In this document: piece after piece, positions 1 to 10,452 of the stretch
Position numbering within the stretch: the first letter of the stretch is position 1
Layout: the number at the start of each line of letters is the position of its first letter
Origin: Methylocystaceae bacterium
GTDB lineage: Bacteria > Pseudomonadota > Alphaproteobacteria > Rhizobiales > Beijerinckiaceae
DNA length: 56,585 bases
Assembly (NCBI GenBank): GCA_009773555.1
Contig: WSXZ01000064.1
Span: forward strand, 1 to 56,585
Reading direction: 5' to 3'
Notes under the pieces: model-generated
Databases searched by the model: none
The model's input: the letters and a program-made list of their open reading frames with translations, nothing else
Told to the model about the DNA's origin: nothing
Program-made: the position numbers and the translations under genes

Positions 1-203
1 GCCGACCTGGCCTTCTCCGCGATTTCCCGCGACTGCTCGCCCACTGTCGTCAATGCGGCCTCAGCCCTCTCCATGGTATCGTCGTACTTAGCGCTGACGT
101 CGTCAGCTATGGAGCCGGCCTTCGCGGCGGCGTTCGCCGACGCCTTGGTCACGGCGTCTTGCGCTTCCTGGACCTTGTTCGTGACTTGCGATGTTATGCT
201 CAT
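1..203 (-). CDS. Partial helical/coiled-coil protein (3' end outside window)
   Basis: The leftward reading frame starts at an ATG at 203 and is open to the window edge (67 codons). A GGAG lies about 8 bases upstream of the ATG. The visible residues are almost all Ala, Glu, Lys, Asp, Ser and Thr, with an amphipathic helical pattern like that of phasin, DUF883 or late-embryogenesis-like stress proteins. No signal peptide or membrane segment is seen in this part. The family cannot be fixed from a fragment. The neighbours (permease and CsbD-like protein) suggest a stress or envelope role, which is inference only. Confidence 0.6.
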   Translation of the reverse strand, partial: MSITSQVTNKVQEAQDAVTKASANAAAKAGSIADDVSAKYDDTMERAEAALTTVGEQSREIAEKARS

Positions 204-293
204 GCCCGCTTCTCCGCTGTTATTGCCCCGCTGGGCGAATACTGAACTTCCAGATCGGTTGATTGTTCCTCGCCGCGCCCCAACTGGCGCACG

Positions 294-1349
294 CTACTCT
301 GGAAGATTGATCTCGTGCTGAGGGAACACGTGGCTGATGGTCACTGTTCCGGCGATGAGCAGAGGCGTCGCGAGGATCGCGCCGACCGGCCCCCAGAGCC
401 ACGTCCAGAACACGAGTCCCAGGAAGACCAGTCCCGGATTCAGAGTCAGTCGGCTGCCGATCACGCTCGGCGATACGACATTGGCCTCTAACGTGTCTGC
501 GACGAGAAGAATGAGCGGGGCGACGAGCGCCTGCGAAAGCGATCCGAACGTCGCGAAGCCGACCAGAAACAATGCGACGTAGATCGCGATCGGGCCGACA
601 TAAGGGATGAATTCGAGAGCGAAGGCGAAGATGCCCCAAAGCAGCGGATTTGGAAGGCCGACAGCAAAAGCGGTCACGGCGACGATGAGCGCCAGAACGA
701 GGTTGATGGCGGCCACCACCGCCATATAGCTCTTGAGATCTCGTTCGATGTTGTTCAGAAGCCGCAGCGTGCGCAACCGCGTTTCTTTGTCATCGGAGAA
801 GAAGACGAGGTAGCGGCGCAGCTCCTCTCGTCCGGACAAGGAGAAGAACAAGGCCGCGAGAAATACAATCAACTCGCCGACTGTCGGGGTAAGAAAATTC
901 ATCGTTGACTGCAGGACTGCCGCTGCGTCAAAGGAGCCGCCTCCGGTTCTTGCGAATGTGCTTTGCAGCCGCTCCAGCGAAAAAGCCGGGCCAAACGCGG
1001 ATCGCAGCTTATCGCTGAATGAGGTCAACAGTTCGGGCGCGCGACCAACCCAGTCGACAGCAATCGTCGAACCCTGAACAATCGCTGCATGAATAATCAG
1101 CAAGGCGCCAAAGACGACCGCAGCTGCAAAAATGCTCGGCGGCAGGCCCCATTTTCGCAGGGTGGTCACCCACGGCCCGAGCATGAAAGCGAGCACGCCT
1201 GCCGAAACGATCGGCACCAACAGGGTTTGCGCCAGGCTCATCGCGACGGCGAGCATCAGCACGAACATGCCAATGAGCGCCCATGATGAGATTCTCTGGA
1301 GACCGAGCGAGGGTTCCAGCGGCTGGTGTTGGACCGTCTGCGTCGACAA
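294..1349 (-). CDS. AI-2E family transporter (PerM/YdiK-like permease)
   Basis: A 351-residue polytopic membrane protein of the AI-2E transporter family (PF01594). It has paired hydrophobic segments near residues 25-90, a central hydrophilic stretch at about 100-205, and a C-terminal membrane bundle. That bundle includes the family's Pro/Gly-rich region (residues around IPYVGPI) and a final segment ending near HVFPQHEINLPE. Members export small molecules or ions, and the real substrate is usually unknown. The frame opens with a TTG codon at 1349; the first ATG is about 28 codons further in, so the start is uncertain. A 109-base gap separates it from the upstream CsbD-like gene on the same strand. 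Confidence 0.9.
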   Translation of the reverse strand: MSTQTVQHQPLEPSLGLQRISSWALIGMFVLMLAVAMSLAQTLLVPIVSAGVLAFMLGPWVTTLRKWGLPPSIFAAAVVFGALLIIHAAIVQGSTIAVDWVGRAPELLTSFSDKLRSAFGPAFSLERLQSTFARTGGGSFDAAAVLQSTMNFLTPTVGELIVFLAALFFSLSGREELRRYLVFFSDDKETRLRTLRLLNNIERDLKSYMAVVAAINLVLALIVAVTAFAVGLPNPLLWGIFAFALEFIPYVGPIAIYVALFLVGFATFGSLSQALVAPLILLVADTLEANVVSPSVIGSRLTLNPGLVFLGLVFWTWLWGPVGAILATPLLIAGTVTISHVFPQHEINLPE

Positions 1350-1458
1350 GTTGAGCCCCGGGAAAGCGCGACAATTTCGCCGAGACGTAACGCAACGGCG
1401 CTAGCCAATGTTCCACTGGCACCGCGCCGACGCGCCAGCTTGCGGAGGGCAACCGCTT

Positions 1459-1854
1459 TTACAGTCCCGGAAAGATGTCCTTGCCGTCTTCGGCAAGTTT
1501 CGCTTCGCCGATCGATTTTTGAAATTCACCAACGACGATCTGCGCCAGTCCGGTGAGCGTGAGATGGGTCGACTGCGTGGCGAGTCCGAGGGTCAACTTG
1601 GTCTTGCCCATGGCCTCGTTCGCATAGCCGCGCATCTGATCAGTAGCGCCCGACTGCACAATGTTGTCGAGCGCCCCCCACATCGAATCCTTCACTTGGG
1701 CGACCCGGTAACGAGCCCGAGTTGACGGCTCCAGATCGACAGAATTTCCCTCTGCGCTTGCCGGTGGATTCGATGCATCGCCAGAACGGCGTTCTTCATC
1801 GGCGCAGATAATGGGGTCCCCGCCATTTTCAGTTAACGCATCCATCGATTCCAT
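1459..1854 (-). CDS. CsbD-like stress protein
   Basis: A 131-residue soluble protein. The centre (about residues 65-95) carries a CsbD-like pattern: a Met-Arg-Gly-Tyr ... Glu-Ala-Met-Gly-Lys-Thr-Lys stretch resembling the repeated KGKxKExxGK signature of general-stress CsbD proteins. The acidic N-terminal 40 residues look disordered. The ATG at 1854 follows AGGAG closely, and a second ATG three codons later is equally possible. CsbD proteins are induced by osmotic or nutrient stress and their biochemistry is unknown. The assignment rests on a short motif, so confidence is moderate. Confidence 0.6.
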   Translation of the reverse strand: MESMDALTENGGDPIICADEERRSGDASNPPASAEGNSVDLEPSTRARYRVAQVKDSMWGALDNIVQSGATDQMRGYANEAMGKTKLTLGLATQSTHLTLTGLAQIVVGEFQKSIGEAKLAEDGKDIFPGL

Positions 1855-2020
1855 GCTCCTAAATCTCAGTTCCTGGGTTCGGCCAAGGCCGCCCGCCAGG
1901 ATGAAAACTGATTTGAAGGGTTCTATGTTCCGAGGGTTCGCGCAGTCGCGTATCGCGCAGCTCGAGGCTCGGAGCGGCCGCTAAATAAAAACCGGCGTCA
2001 CGAAACTGGCGATGCGCAAT

Positions 2021-2578
2021 TTACTTGAACGGCTTCTCGACGCCTGGCGGCAATGCGACGTGGAACCCCTGATTGATCGACGAAAACATCTGATAAAAAC
2101 CGGACAGGACGACGAGTTCAACAAACCCTTCGACGCCGAAGGTCTGAATGGCTCTGTCCTGAACGCTCTGCGGAATATTTCGCCAGGACAAGCTCGACGC
2201 CAGCACCGCGGTGACGAGATCATAGGGCGATGAAGCGACGGCGCCTAAGTCGTCGCCTCTTTCCAGGGCGCTGATCAGCGAGGATGGAACGCCCGCCGCT
2301 TCGGCGTGCTGAACATGATCAGCCCATTCGAAGTCGGCCCCGGTCCGACGCGCGACGAACAGCACAACGAACTGATAGACCTCGCGGGGCAGATGGCCCT
2401 GGAACTTCAGGTAATAGCCCAGGTCCTCGATCTTTTCGCAAAGCTGCGGATGGTTCATCAGTGCGGCGTAGGGACCGCCGAAGCCCGCGCCCTGCGCCTT
2501 CCGCCGTTCGACCATGCGGTCGTAGCGCGCGCGATCGGCTGGCGACAGCGTTGAAGGATCAAAAGGCAACTGAGCCAT
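2021..2578 (-). CDS. Carboxymuconolactone decarboxylase family protein
   Basis: A 185-residue all-helical protein of the carboxymuconolactone decarboxylase/AhpD-like fold. The segment around residues 45-100 contains the family layout of a helix with a Pro-Tyr-Ala-Ala-Leu start, then a Val-Leu-Phe-Val-Ala-Arg-Arg helix and a WADHVQHAEAAG motif that occupies the usual active-site helix position. There is no CxxC, so it is not an AhpD-type peroxidase. It ends next to the thiamine-diphosphate enzyme gene on the same strand (15 bases apart, downstream of it), which suggests co-transcription and a shared carboxylic-acid pathway. The substrate is unknown. Confidence 0.85.
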   Translation of the reverse strand: MAQLPFDPSTLSPADRARYDRMVERRKAQGAGFGGPYAALMNHPQLCEKIEDLGYYLKFQGHLPREVYQFVVLFVARRTGADFEWADHVQHAEAAGVPSSLISALERGDDLGAVASSPYDLVTAVLASSLSWRNIPQSVQDRAIQTFGVEGFVELVVLSGFYQMFSSINQGFHVALPPGVEKPFK

Positions 2579-2593
2579 CGGCGCTTCCTCTTG

Positions 2594-4279
2594 TCACTCG
2601 TGATAGGAATAGGCCGCAATGGCCTCTGCCCAGTCCTTCAGGCAGGGGCCCACGCCCTGCAAGGCTCTTTCGAAAGCGGCGGCAAGATCGCCCGGAGAGC
2701 GCACGGTTTCGGCGCGAGAGCCCAGAGCCCGTGCGAACCCTGCCCAGTCGTGATCCGGCAAACGCGTCAGTTCGTCGGGCGTTGGACCGAGTACATGCGC
2801 GCGCAACCAAACATTACCGAGCGCGGCATTGTTGATGACGACATAGATCACTGGCAGCTGGTAGCGCGCCGCGGTGGCGATTTCCATGCCGCCCATGCGC
2901 ATGCATCCATCGCCTGTGACGACCGCCACGCGGCGGTGCGGCTGCGCGCATTGCACGCCGATCGCAGCGCTGATCGCCCAGCCCATCGGGCCGAGATTGG
3001 TGGCGGACACATAGGTTTTGGGTTCGTAAGCTTCCCAGTAATGGCCGGCGAAAGCGCGATGTGCGCCGGAATCCACCACAAGAACGCCGTCGCGCGGGAA
3101 TGCCTTTCTGAGTTCGCTGATGACGCGCGCCGGATGAATCGGAGCCGCATCGCTTTCGCAGTTTTCCGGATCCTGCAGGCGGGGTTGGGAGCGGATCTCG
3201 GACACCCAAGCCGCGCGTGCGGAGAGCGTCGGGTCGAGAGCCGCGCGCAATTTATCACCTTGGTCGAGCAGATAGCCAAGATAGGCGCCGCAGCTGCCAA
3301 CGATCCCGCCGTCCTGGACATGCGTCCCGATCGCGGAGGGCAGCAAGTTCACGCAGATCGTCTTACTGGGTTTGACCTGGAGCGCCCAATGCATCGTGTC
3401 GCGCTCGTTTAGTCCCGACCCCAGAATGATCAGCAGATCGAGCGAGGGGTCCATCAACGCCGCGTGGGAATGGTGCGTCCCCGCATAGCCGAACACGCCG
3501 AGCGAAAGCGGATGGTTCTCTGGGAAGACGCCCTTCCCGCGCAGCGTCGTCGCGACGGGAACGCGCCAGGTCTCGGCGAATTCCTTCAGCGCATTGGCGG
3601 CGTTCGAATGCTCGACGCCCGCGCCGGCCAATATCGCGATCTTGACAGGCGGCTTGCCGCCGGCGGAGCCCAAGAAATGTTGGAGCGACGATTCGGCGGC
3701 GGCCATCGGCAGCGCGTTGTAGTCGATCAGCGCCCGGTCAATCGGCGTATGGGTGACGGAGATCTCTGCGGCCAGGCAGTCGCCCGGCAATGAGAGGTGC
3801 ACGGGCGCAGCGGGACGGGTACGAAGCTGTAGCAGAGCGTGTTCAAACAGATGCGGCATATTCTTCGGATTGTCGATCGATGAGGAATAGCGCGTCAGCG
3901 GCTTCATGATCGCGACGTCATCCAGCGTCTGGGGGCTTGCGTCCTGAAATACGCCCAGCCCCTCGAGGACAGTCGCCACTTCGCCGCTCATCAGAAGAAG
4001 CGGCGAGCCATCGGACTGCGCCGTCGCCACGGCGGTGACGGTGTTGGTCAGGCCCGGTCCGCCGATGCAGATAGCGGCGCCGAAACTTCCGCTCGCGCGT
4101 GCGTAGCCGTCCGCCATATAGGCGGCGCCGCCCTCTTGCGCCGCCACGATCGGCGTCAGCGCCTCCTGCCGTCCCAAGGCGGGCAGAAAGGGATCGACGA
4201 GGCCGCCCGGGACCATGAACACATGGTCGAGTCCTTCGCGCGCCAGCGCTTCGAGGATAAAATCGACCCCTAGGTGCAT
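2594..4279 (-). CDS. Thiamine diphosphate-dependent enzyme (acetolactate synthase-like)
   Basis: About 561 residues with the three-domain ThDP fold. The N-terminal pyrimidine-binding domain has the catalytic Glu in the EGGAAYMADGYARASG region followed by a Gly-Pro-Gly segment. The middle domain is Rossmann-like. The C-terminal diphosphate-binding domain has GDGCMRMGGMEIATA followed by the NNA motif. The frame is open further upstream to 4420, but the ATG at 4279 has GGAG six bases before it and fits the family N-terminus; an ATG at 4291 is also possible. Relatives include acetolactate synthase, oxalyl-CoA decarboxylase and sulfopyruvate-type decarboxylases. No small regulatory subunit is adjacent, so biosynthetic acetolactate synthase is unlikely. 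The exact 2-oxo acid substrate cannot be read from the sequence. Confidence 0.88.
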   Translation of the reverse strand: MHLGVDFILEALAREGLDHVFMVPGGLVDPFLPALGRQEALTPIVAAQEGGAAYMADGYARASGSFGAAICIGGPGLTNTVTAVATAQSDGSPLLLMSGEVATVLEGLGVFQDASPQTLDDVAIMKPLTRYSSSIDNPKNMPHLFEHALLQLRTRPAAPVHLSLPGDCLAAEISVTHTPIDRALIDYNALPMAAAESSLQHFLGSAGGKPPVKIAILAGAGVEHSNAANALKEFAETWRVPVATTLRGKGVFPENHPLSLGVFGYAGTHHSHAALMDPSLDLLIILGSGLNERDTMHWALQVKPSKTICVNLLPSAIGTHVQDGGIVGSCGAYLGYLLDQGDKLRAALDPTLSARAAWVSEIRSQPRLQDPENCESDAAPIHPARVISELRKAFPRDGVLVVDSGAHRAFAGHYWEAYEPKTYVSATNLGPMGWAISAAIGVQCAQPHRRVAVVTGDGCMRMGGMEIATAARYQLPVIYVVINNAALGNVWLRAHVLGPTPDELTRLPDHDWAGFARALGSRAETVRSPGDLAAAFERALQGVGPCLKDWAEAIAAYSYHE

Positions 4280-4527
4280 TCCCAGCTCCATTGACGCGTC
4301 GGGCGCGCATGAAAAAAGCGCATTCGCCAGCACCTCATATAGTTGAGCGCAAGCTTGAGGATCAATGGACGATTTTGATTGCGACAGTCTAGCGGCAGCA
4401 AGCGACGCCTCGTGGCGCATCGCGAACTCGGCCGTCGCCGCCTGAAGTGAATCCGTGCGACCGAATTCCTATATGCTGGCGGCGCTGCTTCAAGAGCCGC
4501 GCAGACGCGCTTTGCACCTTCGGCTAG

Positions 4528-5556
4528 ATGACCAAGGATCTGATCGTTCCCGCCGCGGAGGGCCTCTACTGCCCTCCTGGAAAATTCCACATCGATCCCT
4601 GGCGCCCGGCGGCTCTGGCGGTGATTACGCACGGCCATTCCGATCACGCGCGATGGGGCAGCAGCGCCTATCTTTGTCACGAGGATTGCGCGCCGATCCT
4701 GCGCAGACGACTCGGCGAAGTTCGCATCGAGACGCTGCGTTATGGCGAGCGCCGAGACATTGGCGAGGTGCAGCTCTCGCTGCATCCCGCCGGCCACGTC
4801 CTCGGCTCGGCGCAGGTGCGCATCGAGCATCGCGGCGAAGTCTGGGTCGCCTCCGGCGACTACAAGCTCGAAGCGGATGGCGTCAGCGCGCCTTTTGAGC
4901 CTGTTCCGTGCGATGTCTTCATTACCGAATCGACCTTCGGCCTACCGATCTATCGCTGGCGCCCGCAATCTGAAGTGATGGCCGACATCAATTCATGGTG
5001 GGCGGAAAATGCGCGCGCGGGACGCGCCAGCATCATGCAGGCCTATGGGCTCGGCAAAGCGCAGCGCCTGCTCAAACATCTCGACACGAATATCGGCCCG
5101 ATCGTCTGCCATGGCGCGATCGAACCGCTCAATCAGATTCATCGCGATCTCGGCATCGCGCTGCCGCCAACCTTCAACGTCGGCGCGCTCGACAAGGCGG
5201 AGCTCTCGCGCTGCTTTGCGCTGGCGCCGCCTCCTGCCGTGCAAAGCGGATGGGTTCGACGCTTTGGCGATCATTCCGACGCTTTCGCCAGCGGATGGAT
5301 GCAACTGCGCGGCAATCGGCGACGCCGCGGCGTCGACCAAGGCTTCGCGCTTTCCGATCATGCCGACTGGCCGGGCCTGTTGCAGGCGATCGCCGCAACC
5401 GGCGCGGAGCGTATCCTTGTCACCCATGGAAGCGGGGAGGCGCTTTCGCGCTATCTGCGCGAAAGGGGATATGACGCGCGGCCGATGGCGACTGAATATG
5501 GCGACGAGGAAGGCGAGGCGGAGCCGAACGTCGACGCCGACATAGACGGCGCATGA
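4528..5556 (+). CDS. Ligase-associated DNA exonuclease (metallo-beta-lactamase fold)
   Basis: A 342-residue metallo-beta-lactamase/beta-CASP-like nuclease. The metal-binding HGHSDH motif is at about residues 35-40, further ligands occur in HPAGHVLGSAQ and SGDYKLE, and a SDHADW motif lies near the C-terminus. It belongs to the family of 3' exonucleases found beside bacterial ATP-dependent ligases. Its stop overlaps the start of the ligase gene (ATGA at 5553), as expected for translational coupling. With the ligase, helicase and PdeM it forms a conserved four-gene repair module, thought to process damaged ends before sealing. Confidence 0.93.
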   Translation: MTKDLIVPAAEGLYCPPGKFHIDPWRPAALAVITHGHSDHARWGSSAYLCHEDCAPILRRRLGEVRIETLRYGERRDIGEVQLSLHPAGHVLGSAQVRIEHRGEVWVASGDYKLEADGVSAPFEPVPCDVFITESTFGLPIYRWRPQSEVMADINSWWAENARAGRASIMQAYGLGKAQRLLKHLDTNIGPIVCHGAIEPLNQIHRDLGIALPPTFNVGALDKAELSRCFALAPPPAVQSGWVRRFGDHSDAFASGWMQLRGNRRRRGVDQGFALSDHADWPGLLQAIAATGAERILVTHGSGEALSRYLRERGYDARPMATEYGDEEGEAEPNVDADIDGA

Positions 5557-7283
5557 AGACCTTCGCCACGCTTTACCGACGTATCGACGCGGCGACGTCG
5601 ACGCAGCACAAGAGACAGGCGCTGACCGATTATCTACGCGTTGCGATCAGCGATCCCGAGCAATACGCCAGCGCCGCCTGGACGGTCTATTTTCTCGCCG
5701 GCGGCAAGCCGCGCCAGATGATCTCGACCAAGCTCCTACGCCAGCTCGCCTTGGAGGCGACGGATCTGCCCGAGTGGCTCATTGACGAGTGCTATCACAG
5801 CGTCGGCGACCTCGCCGAGACTCTGGCGCTTTTACTGCCGTCGCCGACGCGCGTGGAAGACGCGCCGCTCGACGTCTGGATGAACGAACGGCTATTGCCC
5901 TTGCGCGAGCGTGATGACGCTGCGCGGCTCGCGGCGCTACGCGAGTGGCTCGACGCCATGCCGTCCGACGACCGCTTGCCCTTCTTTAAGCTCGTCACCG
6001 GCGAATTGCGCATCGGCGTCTCGAAGCTGCAAATGACTCAGGCGATCGCCCAGGCGACGGCGCTTGACGCCAAGCTCGTGGCGCAGCGGATGATGGGCTA
6101 CACGCAGGCGAATCGCACGCCGCATGCGCAAGATTTCGTCGCGCTCGTCGCGCCAGCCGAGGCGGGCGAAGAGGGGCGGCCTCTGCGCGGCCAGCCTTAT
6201 CCGTTCTTTCTCGCGCATTCGCTTCAGGCGTCGCTCTCGGCCTTTCCAGAACTGCTCGGTCCTGTCGACGACTGGCTCGTTGAATGGAAATTCGATGGCA
6301 TACGCGCCCAGTTCATTCATCGCGCCGGAGAGTGGTGGCTGTGGTCGCGCGGCGAAGAACTCGTCAGCGACAGCTTTCCGGAGCTTGCCGCGCTCGTCGA
6401 TTTTCTCCCCGACGATATTGTCCTTGATGGCGAGCTCATCGTCGTCGCGCCCCGTTCGGACGTGCGTTCCGCGGTGGACGATCTTAGCGATCTGCGCCCC
6501 TTTTCTGAATTGCAGCAGCGTCTCGGACGCAAGGTTCTCACGCCAAAAATGCTGCGCGACAGGCCAGTGGCGCTGATCGCTTATGATCTGCTCGAGAAAG
6601 ACGGCCGCGATCTGCGTGAAAGGCCGCAGCGGGAGCGACGCGCGCTCCTCGAGGAGGTCGTGTCGCGCGCGCATTCTACTGCGATGCAGGTCGGCGCCGA
6701 TTTGCCGTTGCGACTGAGCCCAGCGCTGACGCAACCCGATTGGGAGTCCTTCGCACGACAGCGTGAAGAGGCGCGGGCGCGCGGCGCCGAAGGCATGATG
6801 CTGAAGGCGATGGGCGCGCCGTATGGCGTCGGACGCCAGAAGAGCGGCGCTAATCTGTGGTGGAAATGGAAGCTCGATCCGATGAGCGTCGACGCCGTGC
6901 TGATTTACGCCGCGCGGGGTCATGGGCGACGTTCCGGCGTCTACAGCGATTACACTTTCGCGGTGTGGAGCGGCCCGCCGGAGCAGACGGACCGCACGCT
7001 GCTGACCTTCGCCAAGGCCTATTCGGGACTTTCCGACGAGGAGATGCGCAAGGTCGACGCGACGATCAGAAGGACGACGATCGAGAATTTCGGGCCGGTG
7101 CGCAGCGTGCGCCCGACGATGGTTTTCGAACTCGGCTTCGAGGGAATTGGCGCCAGCAACCGCCACAAAAGCGGCATCGCGGTTCGCTTTCCCCGCATGT
7201 TGCGCTGGCGACAGGACAAGCCCGTGGAGGACGCCGACACGATCGAGGCGCTACGCGGGCTCTTACCTGGCGGCGGCGCATGA
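5553..7283 (+). CDS. ATP-dependent DNA ligase (cisplatin damage response type)
   Basis: A 576-residue ATP-dependent DNA ligase. The N-terminal helical DNA-binding domain occupies about residues 1-200. The adenylation motif KFDGIR has its nucleophilic Lys at residue 246. The DGELI motif (about 290) and the motif V region, with a Trp-Trp-Lys-Trp-Lys stretch, follow, and an OB-fold domain completes the protein. The length fits the stand-alone family linked to cisplatin or crosslink tolerance. The gene overlaps its neighbours by 4 bases on both sides, so its product is probably made together with the exonuclease and the helicase. It is not the essential NAD-dependent LigA. Confidence 0.95.
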   Translation: MKTFATLYRRIDAATSTQHKRQALTDYLRVAISDPEQYASAAWTVYFLAGGKPRQMISTKLLRQLALEATDLPEWLIDECYHSVGDLAETLALLLPSPTRVEDAPLDVWMNERLLPLRERDDAARLAALREWLDAMPSDDRLPFFKLVTGELRIGVSKLQMTQAIAQATALDAKLVAQRMMGYTQANRTPHAQDFVALVAPAEAGEEGRPLRGQPYPFFLAHSLQASLSAFPELLGPVDDWLVEWKFDGIRAQFIHRAGEWWLWSRGEELVSDSFPELAALVDFLPDDIVLDGELIVVAPRSDVRSAVDDLSDLRPFSELQQRLGRKVLTPKMLRDRPVALIAYDLLEKDGRDLRERPQRERRALLEEVVSRAHSTAMQVGADLPLRLSPALTQPDWESFARQREEARARGAEGMMLKAMGAPYGVGRQKSGANLWWKWKLDPMSVDAVLIYAARGHGRRSGVYSDYTFAVWSGPPEQTDRTLLTFAKAYSGLSDEEMRKVDATIRRTTIENFGPVRSVRPTMVFELGFEGIGASNRHKSGIAVRFPRMLRWRQDKPVEDADTIEALRGLLPGGGA

Positions 7284-9760
7284 GCGGACGACGCGCAAAA
7301 CAGTCCGCCGTGAAGAGTTTACTCGCGGAGCGCGGTTGGAAGCCGTTTCGCTTTCAGCAGGACGTGTGGCGGGAAATGGCGGAGGGACGCAGCGGCCTGC
7401 TGCACGCGACGACTGGCGCCGGCAAAACTTTGGCCGTCGCGCTCGGCGCCTGGCAGGCCCTCGCCGATGACGCGGAAGAGCCGCCACGACTCTGTGTTCT
7501 CTGGATCACGCCGATGCGCGCCCTTGCCGCGGACACCGCCAAGGCGCTCAACGAGGCGTTCGACGGGCTCTCCGCGCATGGCCAGCGTTGGACCGTCGGC
7601 GTTCGCAGCGGCGACACGCCCTCCGCCGAGCGCGCCCGGCAGGCGCGCCGTCCGCCCAGCGTGTTGATCACGACGCCGGAGAGCCTGTCGCTCATGCTCT
7701 CGCGCGCCGACGCTCGCGACTATCTCGGCGCGATCAGATGCGTCGTCGTCGACGAGTGGCACGAACTCATCGGCAATAAGCGCGGCGTGCAGACGCAGCT
7801 CGCGCTGGCGCGCTTGAAGCGCTGGCGCCCGGATCTGCTGATTTGGGGCATGTCGGCGACGCTTGGCGATCTTGAAGAAGCAAAGCGCGTCCTGCTCGGT
7901 CCAGCCGATGCGCCGCATGGCGCGGTTGTGGCGGGCGGCGTGCGCAAGGAAATCGTCATCGACACGTTGTTGCCGGAAGATTTCGCGCGCTTTCCCTGGG
8001 CCGGGCATCTCGGGATCAAAATGGCGCCGCAGGTGGTCGCTGAGATCGATCAATCTCCGACGTCGCTCGTTTTTACCAACACGCGCTCGCAGGCGGAAAT
8101 CTGGTATCACAATCTTTTGCGCGCCCGGCCGGACTGGGCGGGACTTATCGCGGTGCATCACGGATCGCTGGCGCGGGAATCGCGCGATTGGGTCGAGGAT
8201 GGACTCAAAGCCGGCAAACTTAAAGCGGTCGTCTGCACGTCCAGCCTCGATCTTGGCGTCGATTTTCTTCCCGTCGAACGCATTCTGCAGGTCGGCTCGC
8301 CCAAGGGCGTCGCGCGCCTTTTGCAGCGCGCCGGCCGCAGCGGCCATTCTCCGGGGCGCACGTCCCGCATCACGCTCGTGCCGAGCCATGCGCTCGAGCT
8401 TGTCGAATCGTCAGCTGTGCAGCAGGCGGTGCGGGACGGCCGCATCGAAAGCCGCCGCACGCCGAACGCGCCGCTCGACGTTCTGGTGCAGCATCTCGTC
8501 ACCATCGGACTGGGCGGCGGCTTCAAGCCTGATGAATTGCTCGACGAAATTCGTTCAACGGCGGCCTATGAACATCTCTCAGACGAAAATTGGCGCTGGT
8601 GTCTCGACTTCGTCAGCGGCGGCGGGCCAAGCCTTTCCGCCTATCCCGAATATCGCCGCTGCGGCCCCGGCGCTGACGGCGTGTGGCGCGTGACGGATAA
8701 GCGGATCGCGCTGCGTCATCGCCTCAATGTCGGGACGATTACAGCGGACGCCCGCGTTCTCGTCCAATATGGACCAGCGCCGATGGGCAAGAAGCTCGGC
8801 GTCGTCGAGGAAAGTTTTATTGCGCGGCTGAAACCCGGCGACAGCTTCTGGTTTTCAGGACGGGTGTTGGAGTTCGTGCGCTTGCGCGACCTTGTCGCCT
8901 ATGTGCGGCCGTCAAAGACTCGCAGCGGCGCCGTGCCGCGCTGGGACGGCGGGCGGATGCCGCTTTCGACGACTCTGGCGGACGCCATGGTCGAGCAATT
9001 GCAGCGCGCGGCCGAGGGCCGTTATGACACGCCGGAGCTGCGGGCGGCCGAGAAAATGCTCAGATTGCAGGCGCGCTGGTCGCATCTGCCGACGCCGACG
9101 ACGCTGCTTGCTGAAACATTGAAAAGCCGCGACGGCTGGCATTTGTTTCTCTATCCCTTCGCGGGCCGCAACGCGCATATCGGCATGGCGAGCCTGATCG
9201 CCTGGCGCGCCGCGCAGAGGACCGCTGGCACATTCTCGATCGCCGTGAATGATTACGGCTTCGAGCTGCTGAGCGCCGACCCACGCGACTGGGCCGCCAT
9301 GCTGCCGGAATTGATTGCGCCGCGCGCCATTCATGATCTGACGCACGAAACGCTCGCCAGCTTGAACGCTGCGGAGCTGGCGCGCCGACGGTTTCGCGAC
9401 ATTGCGCAGATCGCCGGACTCGTCGTGACCACCTATCCGGGGCATCATAAGAGCCTGCGCCAGTTGCAGGCGTCGTCCAGCCTGTTCTACGACGTGTTTC
9501 GCAAATTCGATCCCGAAAATGGGTTGCTGCGCCAGGCCGAACGTGAAGTCCTGGAAGACGCGCTCGACATCGCGCGCCTTGCCGAGAGCTTCGAGCGGCT
9601 GCAAAATAGAGAGCTCGTCCATGTCGCGCTGCAGCGCTGCTCGCCGCTCGCCTTTCCGCTGATGGTCGAGAGAATGCGCGAGCGCCTCAGCAATGAAACG
9701 CTCGCGGCGCGCATCGAGCGTATGATTTCGCAGTTGGAGCGCGCCGCGGACAAATGTTAG
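7280..9760 (+). CDS. Ligase-associated DEXH-box helicase (Lhr-like)
   Basis: A 826-residue superfamily 2 helicase. Walker A is ATTGAGKT (about residue 45), the DEXH box reads DEWH (about 157), the later helicase motifs are seen in [10 protein letters not shown] and QRAGRSGH, and a C-terminal winged-helix/Lhr region follows. The reading frame is open back to 6857, but the true start is the ATG at 7280, which overlaps the ligase stop (ATGA); the upstream extension lies inside the ligase gene and reads as low-complexity shadow sequence. Lhr-like enzymes are 3'-5' ATP-dependent helicases acting on damaged DNA or DNA:RNA hybrids. It is the third gene of the repair module. Confidence 0.94.
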   Translation: MSGRRAKQSAVKSLLAERGWKPFRFQQDVWREMAEGRSGLLHATTGAGKTLAVALGAWQALADDAEEPPRLCVLWITPMRALAADTAKALNEAFDGLSAHGQRWTVGVRSGDTPSAERARQARRPPSVLITTPESLSLMLSRADARDYLGAIRCVVVDEWHELIGNKRGVQTQLALARLKRWRPDLLIWGMSATLGDLEEAKRVLLGPADAPHGAVVAGGVRKEIVIDTLLPEDFARFPWAGHLGIKMAPQVVAEIDQSPTSLVFTNTRSQAEIWYHNLLRARPDWAGLIAVHHGSLARESRDWVEDGLKAGKLKAVVCTSSLDLGVDFLPVERILQVGSPKGVARLLQRAGRSGHSPGRTSRITLVPSHALELVESSAVQQAVRDGRIESRRTPNAPLDVLVQHLVTIGLGGGFKPDELLDEIRSTAAYEHLSDENWRWCLDFVSGGGPSLSAYPEYRRCGPGADGVWRVTDKRIALRHRLNVGTITADARVLVQYGPAPMGKKLGVVEESFIARLKPGDSFWFSGRVLEFVRLRDLVAYVRPSKTRSGAVPRWDGGRMPLSTTLADAMVEQLQRAAEGRYDTPELRAAEKMLRLQARWSHLPTPTTLLAETLKSRDGWHLFLYPFAGRNAHIGMASLIAWRAAQRTAGTFSIAVNDYGFELLSADPRDWAAMLPELIAPRAIHDLTHETLASLNAAELARRRFRDIAQIAGLVVTTYPGHHKSLRQLQASSSLFYDVFRKFDPENGLLRQAEREVLEDALDIARLAESFERLQNRELVHVALQRCSPLAFPLMVERMRERLSNETLAARIERMISQLERAADKC

Positions 9761-10452
9761 AACCTGACGATACTTTGCGGGGTGAAGGCGCGGGCCTCGT
9801 CTCCTCTCACCAGCATCGCGGCGTCGTTTTGCTGCCGCAGCGCGCCGTCTGGCGCGTTGAGACGCGCACGCTGTTCATCGCCGACGCGCATCTTGGCAAG
9901 GCGGCGACATTTCGCGCGCTGGGCCAGCCGGCGCCAAAGGGAACGACGCGCGACAATCTCGACCGGCTCGACTCGCTCATAGATCGATTCAATCCCATCC
10001 GACTCGTCTTTCTCGGCGATTTGTTTCACGCCCGGCAGGCGCATGCGCCGGGGGTGGCGGCCGCCTTTCTCGACTGGCGCAGGCGTCACGCTGTGTTGCG
10101 CCTCACGCTCGTGCGCGGCAATCATGATCGGCGCGCCGGCGATCCGTCGGAACAGTTCGGAATCGAGCTTGTCGACGAGCCCTATGACGCAGAAGGGATC
10201 GTTGCACGTCACCACCCGCTTGCGTCCGACGAATGCGAAGGGCAGGGGGCGACCATTCTTGCGGGGCATCTTCACCCCTGTGTCCGGATGAGCGGGGCGG
10301 CGCGCGACAGCGTTCGTCTTCCTTGCTTTGTGCTGCAGGAGCGACAGATCGTGCTCCCGGCCTTCGGCGCCTTCACGGGCGGGGCGCTGGTGCGTGGGCG
10401 CGGCGCAAAGACCTGCGCGATCGTCGACGAACGACTGCTCGTCGCAGACTAG
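9754..10452 (+). CDS. pdeM: Ligase-associated phosphoesterase PdeM
   Basis: A 232-residue calcineurin-like metallophosphoesterase. The dimetal motifs are in order: ADAHLGK (D-x-H), LGDLFHAR (GD), RGNHDRR (GNHD), and the late histidines in RHHPLAS and AGHLHP. Members hydrolyse phosphodiesters and occur with the ligase/helicase/MBL cluster as a DNA damage response endonuclease. It overlaps the helicase stop by 7 bases and closes the four-gene operon. The next gene is convergent, with only a few overlapping bases. Confidence 0.92.
   Translation: MLEPDDTLRGEGAGLVSSHQHRGVVLLPQRAVWRVETRTLFIADAHLGKAATFRALGQPAPKGTTRDNLDRLDSLIDRFNPIRLVFLGDLFHARQAHAPGVAAAFLDWRRRHAVLRLTLVRGNHDRRAGDPSEQFGIELVDEPYDAEGIVARHHPLASDECEGQGATILAGHLHPCVRMSGAARDSVRLPCFVLQERQIVLPAFGAFTGGALVRGRGAKTCAIVDERLLVAD

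Noticed and set aside
6857-7279. Upstream extension of the helicase frame
   Set aside because: It overlaps the ligase gene and its translation is Arg-rich shadow sequence; the ATG at 7280 is the expected start.
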